From positions 1-8,919 of the forward strand of contig JAAFHO010000193.1 of the NCBI GenBank assembly GCA_013297575.1: DNA of 8,919 nt, in the 5' to 3' direction. Of the stretch, positions 1-7,111 are shown piece by piece. Every line of letters starts with the position of its first letter. Positions within the stretch are counted from its first letter, which is position 1. The position numbers and the translations under genes were made by a program. The notes below the pieces were generated by a model, which was not told where the DNA came from, did no database searches, and saw only the letters and a list, made by a program, of their open reading frames with translations. Source of the stretch: Chitinophagales bacterium. Its GTDB lineage: Bacteria > Bacteroidota > Bacteroidia > Chitinophagales > Saprospiraceae.

Positions 1-957
1 AAAATTGCGTCTGCTGCTAAACGGCGGTACTTGCAATTCTTTATACCCCCAATCGTCCACCAACAAACGGTTTTGACCATCTGAAGTGGCTTCCCACGGC
101 CATCCATTGTCGGTAGAAAGTATGCTTTTTTGTGCAATAATAACGGCTTCGCGTTGGGTATTTGCATACATTTTCCACGACATACTCTCTGGCCAATAAT
201 ACCAAATATTCAAAATAGGCATCACCCAAACCAATACAGCCAACACGGAATATGCTGGGGAAGCGGGCCATTTTACAGCGGATTTATCTTGAAAATAGTA
301 CCAAACCAAACCAATCATGGCCACGTTCCAAGGCCATACGACAGGGTTCCAATTGTGCCCTAAAGGGCTTAAAACCAATAAGATATATAGGTGTAATACA
401 GTAGCCATCCATTTGCCTGCGGTGCGGGTAGTTGGCCAAAGTAAAAAAACACCGATGAGCATTTCAAATATACCCGTACTGTAACAAAGCATAGTATTGC
501 CCGATAATGGTTTCGTCCATTGGAATACTTCGCAAAACCAGTCGAAATTGACGGAAAACCAAGGCGTTATTTTGTTAAAACCGCTCCAGACATAAATACC
601 CGCAATCACCCAGCACTGAAACCGTGATGCCTTATTGTGGCTTAAATCCAACCATTCTACGATCCACAAACAGTACCACATCCAGATCCAAACCTGCAAG
701 CGATTCAAATCCAAGATACACAATACCGCCACCACCAAAAGCACAACGGGCAGAAAGACCCGTGCGGTCCATCTGCCCATTACATATAATAAACAAGAAA
801 AAAACAAAATCGTTGACAATACCCAACTTACTGCATCCGGCACAACGCCTAAGCATTCTACCAATGGCAGTGTGGGGAATGTGCGTCCATAGGGCCACCA
901 AAGTTGCCAAGAAAGCAGCATTTGGAGGGGTAAACTAGCGATAATGTATTTCCCCAT
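1..957 (-). CDS. Trp-rich multi-pass membrane protein, DoxX/HTTM-like, C-terminus cut off by the window edge
   Basis: Translating the reverse strand from the ATG at 957 gives 319 codons without a stop down to base 1, so the gene is partial at its 3' end. The protein is hydrophobic, with about seven or eight candidate membrane segments (around residues 42-60, 67-82, 88-104, 114-128, 160-175, 183-197, 208-221 and 236-252) and then a polar tail from about 256. Conserved-looking patches are YVWSGFNKITPWF (122-134), GHNWNPVVWPWN (200-211) and MSWKMYA (259-265). They recall DoxX/MauE-type and HTTM (vitamin-K-dependent carboxylase-like) membrane proteins, but the family call is tentative and I assign no function. 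I count 29 Trp in 319 residues, all encoded by TGG. Only 9 nt (958-966) separate the bamA stop from this ATG, so it is very likely co-transcribed with bamA. The reading frame is secure; the function is not. Confidence 0.82.
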   Translation of the reverse strand, partial: MGKYIIASLPLQMLLSWQLWWPYGRTFPTLPLVECLGVVPDAVSWVLSTILFFSCLLYVMGRWTARVFLPVVLLVVAVLCILDLNRLQVWIWMWYCLWIVEWLDLSHNKASRFQCWVIAGIYVWSGFNKITPWFSVNFDWFCEVFQWTKPLSGNTMLCYSTGIFEMLIGVFLLWPTTRTAGKWMATVLHLYILLVLSPLGHNWNPVVWPWNVAMIGLVWYYFQDKSAVKWPASPAYSVLAVLVWVMPILNIWYYWPESMSWKMYANTQREAVIIAQKSILSTDNGWPWEATSDGQNRLLVDDWGYKELQVPPFSSRRNF

Positions 958-966
958 TTGGTTATT

Positions 967-3534
967 CTAATCCGGTTCAAAGCCCAAAACAATATTAAAG
1001 TTGCCATAATCCTTCAATTTTGCTTTTTTACCCACCAAATCGGGGCGGTCAAAACCAAAACCATAGTCGAAACCAAGCGTACCAAACATAGGCAGGAACA
1101 CGCGCAAACCTAAGCCTGCAGCCCTGCGCACATCAAATGGATTGTATTGCTTAAGACTTTGCCAAGCATTGGTACCTTGTGCCCAAGCGGTGACAAAGAT
1201 GGTACTTTGTGGGTTGAGTGAAATGGGGTAACGTAGTTCCACGGTATATTTACTAAATACACCGGCGCCTACGCGTCCATTACCTACTTCCGACATGATA
1301 CCGTTTACTTTACCCGATTCGTTTTGTGCTTCATATCCACGCGCACTGATGATTTCTTGACCATTAAAACCGAAGTTTTGGTTGTTCAATCCGTCGCCGC
1401 CTACCTGGAAACGCTCGAATGGACTCAATGGCGCATTTTTGTTCCATTTGCCCAGTAAACCAATTTTGGTAGAGGTTTTTAATACAAATTTACCTACCAC
1501 CGGCGTGTACCATTCGGCATCGAAACGCCATTTAATATACTCTACATAACGGTACAAATTACGAATACTGGTGGTATCATAATACGCTGAGGATTTTTTG
1601 TTAAACAAGGAATAAGGTGGTGTCATCTGCGTTTTTAAAGAAATAGTAGAACCACTTTTTGGGAAAATCGGGTCATTCACGCTGTTGCGCGCTATAGTAA
1701 GACCAAGATTATAGTTGTGGTAGATACCATCACTTACGCTATTGCCTCTATCATCCGAAAAACCAGGGAATCCGTTGAGTTTTAAGGTTTGAATGTCCAC
1801 ATCTGCACGGAATACAAAGTTGTCATCTGGGAATTTCAAACGCGTACCGTAGCCAACAGTCCCTTGAATAATATCCAACTTGCCGGCTCCACTGCCATAA
1901 CCATTGGAATAGCGGTTAAAAAATCCAGCCAAAGTCAAGGAATTAGGGCGTTTGCCACCCAACCAAGGCTCTGTGAAAGATATATTATAAGATTGGAAAC
2001 GCTCACCAGCCGATTGGCCGCGCAAACTAAACCGTTGTCCGTCGCCTTGTGGCAATGGATTCCAAGTTTCTTTGTTTTTGATATTGCGTGCCGAGAAATT
2101 ATTAAAAGTTACTCCAAGTGTACCAATAATATTACCACGATTACTAAAACCAGCCACAGCAGGTTGGTAACCCGCCGAAAGTTCCAATTGGTCGGATGGC
2201 TTTTCTTCCACCGTGTATTCAATATCCACAGTACCGCGCTCTGGGTTTACTGGAGTATTGATACCGAGGTTTTCTTGGTTGAAATAGCCAAGGTTGATGA
2301 TCTCGCGTTGTGAGCGAATGATATCAGAACGGCTAAATTTATCGCCAGGGCGGGTATATAATTCGCGGCGTATCACGTGTTCGTTGGTGCGGTCGTTACC
2401 CTTGATGATGACCCGATCAATGGTGGCTTGTGGGCCTTCGTACATACGCATTTCGAGGTCAATAGAATCATTTTCAATAGCAATTTCTACTGGATCAACG
2501 CGGAAGAACAAATAACCATTATCGAGGTACAAAGAAGAAATATCTCGCCCATCTTGGCTAAATGAAAGCCTATTACTAAGCAATTCTTGGTTAAATACAT
2601 CGCCTTTTTTGATCCCAAGAACTTGGTTCAAATACTTCGTTTCGTAAATCGTATTGCCTTTCCATGAAATATTGCGGAAAAAATAACGGTGACCTTCCTC
2701 CAAAGTTAGGTGGATACGAATTTTACCTTTTGGGTCGCGCCAAATACTATCTTTTATCACACGAGCATCGCGGAAACCAAGGTTATTATAATAGGTTTCG
2801 AGTTTCTCTTTATCTTCGTCGTACTCCTTACGCACCAGTTTCGATTTTTTAAAAAACTTACGTGTACGGGTCGTTTTTTTCATTTTTTTGCGCAAAACTC
2901 GTGCTTTTACATGCTCATTACCCGTAAAAGTGATGTCTTTGATCTTTACCCTTTTGCCACGGTCAATAATAAATTCGAGGCGAACGCCATTGGTGCTGCG
3001 TTCATCTGGGTAGGATTTTATCGCTACCTGTGCATTGCGATAACCTTTGTCGATATAAAAGTTTTCCATCGCATATTTTAAGGAAGACTTATTATTATCT
3101 GTCAAAATAGCGCCTTTTTGGATGTATTTATTGACCACGTCGTTCAAGTCGTCGTGTTTATTTTTTTTCACCCCTTTGAAGGCGTGGCGCATATAACGGG
3201 GCAATTCTTTGACTTTAATTTCGAGAAATACAAGATTACCTTGTGTGCGTTCGCGTACAATTTCTACATCTGTAAACAGTTTCAGGTTCCAAAGCGTTTG
3301 GATGGCTTTGGTAATTTGCTGCCCGGGAATACGAATTTTTTGCCCAACTTTTAAGCCCGACAAAGAAATCAGCGCATTGGGGTCGGCATAACCGGCACCG
3401 AGTACACGGATACCCCCAATTTCATATTCTACGGGTTTTTCGTACTGCACAACGGGCAAAATGCTATCACTTTGTGCTATGGCAAAAAAGGGTAGGAGGC
3501 AAAGGTTTATAAGTGCAAATAATTTGAATTGCAT
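967..3534 (-). CDS. bamA: Outer-membrane protein assembly factor BamA (Omp85 family)
   Basis: BamA is the outer-membrane insertase that folds beta-barrel proteins into the membrane. From the ATG at 3534 the protein has 855 residues. It starts with a signal peptide ending AIA|Q21, followed by five POTRA repeats at about 37-112, 117-194, 196-284, 286-370 and 371-446; the last three show the typical GN/GD turn and GF/GY...DA or GYF patterns. The barrel runs from about 449 to the end. It includes FTEPWLGGKRP (520-530), characteristic of Bacteroidota BamA, and ARGY (731-734) at the position of the family's (V/I)RG(F/Y) lid-loop motif. An in-frame ATG at 3591 would add 19 polar residues before the signal peptide and overlaps a promoter-like box, so I prefer 3534. 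The C-terminus is NIVLGFEPD, so the last aromatic residue lies three residues before the end. It lies 82 nt after the surA stop, in the same direction. Confidence 0.95.
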   Translation of the reverse strand: MQFKLFALINLCLLPFFAIAQSDSILPVVQYEKPVEYEIGGIRVLGAGYADPNALISLSGLKVGQKIRIPGQQITKAIQTLWNLKLFTDVEIVRERTQGNLVFLEIKVKELPRYMRHAFKGVKKNKHDDLNDVVNKYIQKGAILTDNNKSSLKYAMENFYIDKGYRNAQVAIKSYPDERSTNGVRLEFIIDRGKRVKIKDITFTGNEHVKARVLRKKMKKTTRTRKFFKKSKLVRKEYDEDKEKLETYYNNLGFRDARVIKDSIWRDPKGKIRIHLTLEEGHRYFFRNISWKGNTIYETKYLNQVLGIKKGDVFNQELLSNRLSFSQDGRDISSLYLDNGYLFFRVDPVEIAIENDSIDLEMRMYEGPQATIDRVIIKGNDRTNEHVIRRELYTRPGDKFSRSDIIRSQREIINLGYFNQENLGINTPVNPERGTVDIEYTVEEKPSDQLELSAGYQPAVAGFSNRGNIIGTLGVTFNNFSARNIKNKETWNPLPQGDGQRFSLRGQSAGERFQSYNISFTEPWLGGKRPNSLTLAGFFNRYSNGYGSGAGKLDIIQGTVGYGTRLKFPDDNFVFRADVDIQTLKLNGFPGFSDDRGNSVSDGIYHNYNLGLTIARNSVNDPIFPKSGSTISLKTQMTPPYSLFNKKSSAYYDTTSIRNLYRYVEYIKWRFDAEWYTPVVGKFVLKTSTKIGLLGKWNKNAPLSPFERFQVGGDGLNNQNFGFNGQEIISARGYEAQNESGKVNGIMSEVGNGRVGAGVFSKYTVELRYPISLNPQSTIFVTAWAQGTNAWQSLKQYNPFDVRRAAGLGLRVFLPMFGTLGFDYGFGFDRPDLVGKKAKLKDYGNFNIVLGFEPD

Positions 3535-3588
3535 GTGTTTGAGTAAATTTGTGTTCGACTGTGGGTATATGATTCGTTTTAAATCAAA

Positions 3589-3596
3589 CAAACATA
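3589..3596 (-). promoter_or_regulatory. Candidate internal promoter for bamA
   Basis: The minus strand reads TATGTTTG, an exact TAnnTTTG match. A TTG at 3618-3620, overlapping the surA stop, lies 21 nt upstream, within the spacing reported for Bacteroidota -33/-7 pairs. It would start transcription about 45-50 nt before the bamA ATG at 3534 and would let bamA be expressed apart from surA. One such match in A/T-rich sequence can occur by chance. Confidence 0.35.
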
Positions 3597-3616
3597 TATT
3601 TTTTAGGTCAGAGTGA

Positions 3617-4981
3617 TCAATTAGTTTGGTTGAGCATCATTTTTATTTCCGGACAATCGCCATATAATGGATCGACGGCGAGGTAGGTAGAACGCAAGCG
3701 ATCGAGTACCCATTTTTCGGTGTATGCCGTTTTTTTCTGCTCCAAAGCTGCCGCCTGAATCTTATTATAGTCTTGTCTTAGATTGGCTTTGTGTGGCTTT
3801 GTTCTACTTTGTAATTGAATTAGCCTAAAAAACTTAGAACCATCAGGTGCCCTAAATACGACTGGAACGGTAGTTTCGCCGTCTTTTAAACCATCAATAG
3901 CAAAGAAAATATCGGTTTCTAAATCCGTACCTTCAAAAAATGTATTGCCAGAGCGAGGGTTGGTCACCCGTCCGTCGTTGCTATAACTTTGGGCATTTTT
4001 ATCGCCATAACGTTTAACAGCAAAACTGAACGGCAAGCTGTCTTTAACGATCAGGGTGCGGATAGAATCTAGTTTTGCTTTGGCCAAATCTAGGTCCTCG
4101 TCGGTAATTTCGGTACGGATCAATATATGCCGCGCATGCACGAGGTTGCCCCTTCGTTCGAGTAATTGGATAACGTGGAATCCAAACTCCGTTTCGATCA
4201 CTTCACTGATCTGATTTTTTTCCAAATTGTAACAAGTGGCTTCAAATTCAGCGACGAACGTACCGCGTTTTTGCCAGCCAAGATCACCACCTTCTGCGCC
4301 AGAGCCGGGGTCATCGCTGTATTTTTTGGCCAAATCTGCAAAGTTTTCGCCTTCAACAATACGTTTGCGTAAATCTTGTGCTAATCCGCGTGATTTTGTG
4401 CGTTGTGTTTCATTCACAGTAGGTTTAAACACTAGTTCCTTGATTTCTACTTCGGAGTTGAAATAAGGCATAGAGTCTTTTGGTATTTTTGAGAAGAACG
4501 TTTGTACCTCTGATGGGGTTACGGTTGCCTTTCCTGTGACCTGTGCTTGCATGCGTTCCGAGAGCAACTGGTTGCGCATATCGTTGCGCATTTGGTCTTT
4601 CATTTCATTGACGGTTTGGCCATAGTATTCGAACAAGGCTTTTTCGTCTTGGTTAAAATATTTCAAAAGCCGTTCCACCCTTGTTTCCAATTGTGTTTCT
4701 ACCTCTTCGTCTTTTACATCAAGGGAGTCCAATTTGGCTTGATTAACCAATAATTTGGTGACAATAATATTTTGCAACACTACACAACTATAGGAAGCAG
4801 GCAAATTAGCGTCCTGCTGTTTTGCATAGCTCAATTGCTCTTGTACTTCGCTGAGGAGGATAATTTCGCCACCAACGGTAGCCACTACCTTATCAATCAC
4901 TGCTTTGCCTTCTTGGGCGGTCACCGCCATGGGCATCAAGCAAATGGCCGCAAAAAGGGTTTTAAATACTTGTTTTATCAT
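3617..4981 (-). CDS. surA: SurA-like periplasmic chaperone / peptidyl-prolyl cis-trans isomerase
   Basis: This is a periplasmic chaperone expected to carry unfolded outer-membrane proteins to BamA, encoded next door. The 454 residues begin with a signal peptide ending VTA|Q23. A SurA N-terminal helical domain (about 28-165) opens with IDKVVATVGGEIILLSEV, the family signature. A first parvulin domain (about 178-277) holds FADLAKKYSDDPGSGAEGGD followed by LGW, and then GFHVIQLLERRG. A second, divergent parvulin-like domain starts at ARHILI (283-288) and reaches about 391, but it lacks the GGxLGW and GFH motifs. The C-terminal helix (about 400-435) would pack back on the N-domain, as in SurA. 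The length is normal for Bacteroidota homologues. The start at 4981 gives a good signal peptide, and the leader is A-rich with no Shine-Dalgarno sequence. It lies 88 nt after the lipoprotein gene, with no clear promoter of its own, so co-transcription is likely. Confidence 0.92.
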   Translation of the reverse strand: MIKQVFKTLFAAICLMPMAVTAQEGKAVIDKVVATVGGEIILLSEVQEQLSYAKQQDANLPASYSCVVLQNIIVTKLLVNQAKLDSLDVKDEEVETQLETRVERLLKYFNQDEKALFEYYGQTVNEMKDQMRNDMRNQLLSERMQAQVTGKATVTPSEVQTFFSKIPKDSMPYFNSEVEIKELVFKPTVNETQRTKSRGLAQDLRKRIVEGENFADLAKKYSDDPGSGAEGGDLGWQKRGTFVAEFEATCYNLEKNQISEVIETEFGFHVIQLLERRGNLVHARHILIRTEITDEDLDLAKAKLDSIRTLIVKDSLPFSFAVKRYGDKNAQSYSNDGRVTNPRSGNTFFEGTDLETDIFFAIDGLKDGETTVPVVFRAPDGSKFFRLIQLQSRTKPHKANLRQDYNKIQAAALEQKKTAYTEKWVLDRLRSTYLAVDPLYGDCPEIKMMLNQTN

Positions 4982-5029
4982 TATTAATAGTATGTTTTTC
5001 TTTTTAGTATGTAATGCGAATGGGCATTG

Positions 5030-5061
5030 CGTTTACGAGACTTTCAAGGTTTTTGTAAACG
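5030..5061. repeat. Short inverted repeat between the lipoprotein gene and surA
   Basis: CGTTTAC (5030-5036) pairs with GTAAACG (5055-5061), a 7-bp stem with an 18-nt loop, located 9 nt after the lipoprotein stop codon in the direction of transcription. There is no U-run after it on the minus strand, so it does not look like an intrinsic terminator; it may be a weak RNA-stability element or chance. Confidence 0.2.
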
Positions 5062-5069
5062 TTTGATCA

Positions 5070-5909
5070 TTAGTTAAGGATTTTGATATTTCCCCTTCTG
5101 AGTTCGTTATCATAAACTTCTCTTTTCCAATTATCCAACAAGTCCTGTTTGCGCTTGTGCAAGATCACTTTTGAACCTTGTTCTTGTACATAATCGAAAG
5201 GAGCGGTTTCTTTGCCGCGCACCGATTCCAAAACGCGGTAATAATATCTAAAATCACCTTCGCTGAGTGTGCCTTCCTTGCGCGAACCAATATTATCAGT
5301 AGTTAACGTTCCTTTAGGCAAAATCGCGGCTACCTCATCCAATCTATACCACTTGTTGCGATCTAATAGTGTTAAGGTTGCCCGCTCTTTAGCAAATTCG
5401 GCTAATTTTATTCTATCCTCATCTTTCCTACTGTTCCAGAGTTTGTTCATCTCTGATTGAGGTGCGCTAGTGGGTAGTTTTATCAAAATACATTTTAAGA
5501 TGGTACTTTGTAATTGGAATTCATCTTTATGTTCTTCATAGAATTTGCGTACTTCTTGCTCACTCACGGTAGAGTCGAGTTTTTGCCCAATCAGTTGCTC
5601 TTCGTAATTGAAACGCACCAAAGAGGCGCGGTAATCGCGCACTAATTTGTCGATATTGGCATCTTTTGGGATATTGCGCTCGGCTTCGTACATAAGCAAT
5701 TGCTCGCTAATCCAACGTTGTATAAACGCCCCGACGAGCAAAGCGCTGTCTTGGGGATTGGTGCCGGCGGGTACGCTGGCAGATGCTTCAGAAGCATAAA
5801 GGGCCTTATCATAGACTTTCGCGATTTCGCGGTCATTATTTGCGCCTTCTTTTTTGGCGCAGGCAACGAAAAATAAGCCTGTGATGAGGAGAAAAGAAAT
5901 AGTTCGCAT
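5070..5909 (-). CDS. Parvulin/SurA-family lipoprotein (annotated PPIase, probably a chaperone)
   Basis: From the ATG at 5909 the product has 279 residues. A short hydrophobic signal (3-16) ends in a lipobox-like FVAC with Cys17 as the acylation site, so this is a predicted lipoprotein. REIAKVYDKALYASE (27-41) matches the opening strand and helix of SurA/PpiC N-domains. The helical region to about 135 (WISEQLLMYEAE, YRASLVRFNYEEQLI, VSEQEVRKFYEEHKDEF) is the SurA-like chaperone fold common in Bacteroidota. The following segment (about 136-235) sits where the parvulin domain belongs but has no GGxLGW or GFH motif, so isomerase activity is doubtful. An upstream in-frame ATG at 5933 would add MRRFFCNT and leave little leader after the TAnnTTTG box at 5931-5938, so 5909 is preferred. 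It is the first gene of the surA-bamA block and probably works in the same delivery pathway. Confidence 0.88.
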   Translation of the reverse strand: MRTISFLLITGLFFVACAKKEGANNDREIAKVYDKALYASEASASVPAGTNPQDSALLVGAFIQRWISEQLLMYEAERNIPKDANIDKLVRDYRASLVRFNYEEQLIGQKLDSTVSEQEVRKFYEEHKDEFQLQSTILKCILIKLPTSAPQSEMNKLWNSRKDEDRIKLAEFAKERATLTLLDRNKWYRLDEVAAILPKGTLTTDNIGSRKEGTLSEGDFRYYYRVLESVRGKETAPFDYVQEQGSKVILHKRKQDLLDNWKREVYDNELRRGNIKILN

Positions 5910-5930
5910 GGTGTTGCAGAAAAAACGCCG

Positions 5931-5938
5931 CAAAAGTA
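5931..5938 (-). promoter_or_regulatory. Candidate -7 box for the lipoprotein-surA-bamA block
   Basis: The minus strand reads TACTTTTG, an exact match to the Bacteroidota -7 consensus TAnnTTTG. It is followed by CGGCGT and lies 21 nt before the ATG at 5909, implying a leader of roughly 15 nt. I see no good TTTG element at the -33 position, so only half of the promoter is supported. Confidence 0.55.
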
Positions 5939-6031
5939 GTTTATTTTTCGGAGTTTTTGGGTGAATTGCTTAAAATAGATCGGTTGCTCATTAGATTTAT
6001 TATTCATCATTTATAATTCAGCATTACTTGC

Positions 6032-6039
6032 TACCTTTG
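6032..6039 (+). promoter_or_regulatory. Candidate -7 box for the flippase-like gene and gldC
   Basis: TACCTTTG is an exact TAnnTTTG match, only 4 nt before the GTG start at 6044. A start of transcription a few bases after this box would fall at or next to the GTG, giving a transcript with little or no leader. No clear -33 TTTG is visible; the region upstream is A/T-rich. Confidence 0.55.
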
Positions 6040-6043
6040 CGGC

Positions 6044-7078
6044 GTGAAAAAATTAATTCAATTTATTCTTTTTGCCGGACTAGGTATCGTTATCTTAACC
6101 CTTGTCTATCGCTCGCAAAATACTGCTTTTCAGGAACAATGCCGTTTGGATGGTGTTCCTTCCGATCAATGTAGCCTCATCAACAAGTTATTATACGATT
6201 TTTCAACGGTCAATATGGGTTGGTTGTTGGCGGTTGTGGGTGCATTTACGGTCAGTAATTTGTTCCGTGCTATCCGTTGGCAAATGCTGCACGAGCCTAT
6301 GGGGTATCATATTCGGTTGAGTAATAGTTTTCTTACTATTCTGCTGGGTTATTTTGCCAATTTGGGGCTTCCTCGTATGGGCGAGGTGGTGCGTCCGGGT
6401 TCGCTGGCGCGTTACGAAAATATCCCAATGGAAAAGGTGATGGGCACCATGGTCATTGATCGTTTGGTTGATTTTATGTGCTTGATATTGGTCATTGGTC
6501 TCGCTTTTGTTTTTCAAGGTGGCGTACTGCTCGACTTTATCAATAAGGGTAAATCCTCTGGGAATAGTGGCGGTGGATTGTTATCTAATCCGATTGTTTG
6601 GCTTATTTTAGTATTGGGTTTGGTGGGACTAGTAGCTGCTTGGGTGCTGCGCAATCGTTTGATGCAATTGGCTGTTTTTCAAAAGTTTACAGGTATTGTT
6701 CAAGGTTTTCGCGATGGTATCAGGAGTGTATTTCAATTGCAGCGTCCGGGGTTGTTTATTGCGTTGTCGTTGGGTATTTGGGTCATGTTTTTTCTTCAAT
6801 GTTATTGGAACCTTAAAGCGTTTGGGCCTACGGCGGGGCTTTCTGCGGGTGCGGCATTAATGATTTTTGTATTTGGCACACTTGGTTTTGTGATTCCTTC
6901 TCCTGGTGGGATGGGTACTTTTCATGCCTTGTGTATTGCGGGGCTTTCGTTGTATGGTGTGGCTGGTGGAGATGCTTTTTCGTATGCGAATATTGCGTTT
7001 TTTACTATTCAGATTTTTTACAATGTAGTGGGCGGTGTTTTGGCGTTGGTGCTGTTACCAATTATTAATAAAAAGTGA
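6044..7078 (+). CDS. Flippase-like integral membrane protein, lysylphosphatidylglycerol-synthetase TM family
   Basis: The 344-residue inner-membrane protein has about eight or nine hydrophobic segments (5-22, 58-76, 95-108, 141-160, 183-201, 236-255, 264-285, 292-308, 318-338). It carries the family signature LGYFANLGLPRMGEVVRPGS (101-120), then MVIDRLVDF (136-144) and the late PSPGGMGTFH (285-294). These place it in the LPG_synthase_TM / flippase-like family (the membrane half of MprF and relatives). No aminoacyltransferase domain is attached, so it is a membrane-only version; lipid or polyprenyl-linked substrates are plausible but unproven. The loop after TM1 (23-57) carries Cys33 and Cys43, which may pair if this loop faces the periplasm. 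The start is GTG at 6044; the next in-frame Met is at residue 58, which would delete TM1. gldC follows after 33 nt on the same strand. Confidence 0.9.
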   Translation: MKKLIQFILFAGLGIVILTLVYRSQNTAFQEQCRLDGVPSDQCSLINKLLYDFSTVNMGWLLAVVGAFTVSNLFRAIRWQMLHEPMGYHIRLSNSFLTILLGYFANLGLPRMGEVVRPGSLARYENIPMEKVMGTMVIDRLVDFMCLILVIGLAFVFQGGVLLDFINKGKSSGNSGGGLLSNPIVWLILVLGLVGLVAAWVLRNRLMQLAVFQKFTGIVQGFRDGIRSVFQLQRPGLFIALSLGIWVMFFLQCYWNLKAFGPTAGLSAGAALMIFVFGTLGFVIPSPGGMGTFHALCIAGLSLYGVAGGDAFSYANIAFFTIQIFYNVVGGVLALVLLPIINKK

Positions 7079-7111
7079 TGTTTTTTAAATTATAGTTTGT
7101 AAATTAATATT

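Noticed and set aside
41..910. Minus-strand short frames at 41-271 and 632-910
   Set aside because: They are in another frame of the membrane-protein gene; the frame from 957 is unbroken across both and gives hydrophobic segments.
130..938. Plus-strand open frames over the left end (130-363, 624-938, 635-892)
   Set aside because: They lie antisense to the continuous 319-codon minus-strand frame and have no family resemblance or plausible composition.
1789..2313. 174-codon plus-strand frame inside bamA
   Set aside because: Antisense shadow of the strongly recognisable BamA barrel region; no domain or start signal.
5013..5028. AATGC-GAATGG-GCATT small hairpin in the lipoprotein-surA gap
   Set aside because: A 5-bp stem is too short to distinguish from chance.
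5642..6010. 122-codon minus-strand frame overlapping the lipoprotein gene and the divergent promoters
   Set aside because: It overlaps the lipoprotein N-terminus in another frame, crosses both promoter boxes and resembles no protein family.
6018..6027. TCAGCATTAC shared with the minus strand upstream of the amidase (8803-8812)
   Set aside because: Many 10-base matches are expected by chance in a window this size, and the positions relative to the promoters differ.
7091..7099. TATAGTTTG just before gldC as a separate promoter
   Set aside because: The spacer is one base too long for TAnnTTTG, and the 33-nt gap to the upstream gene favours co-transcription.
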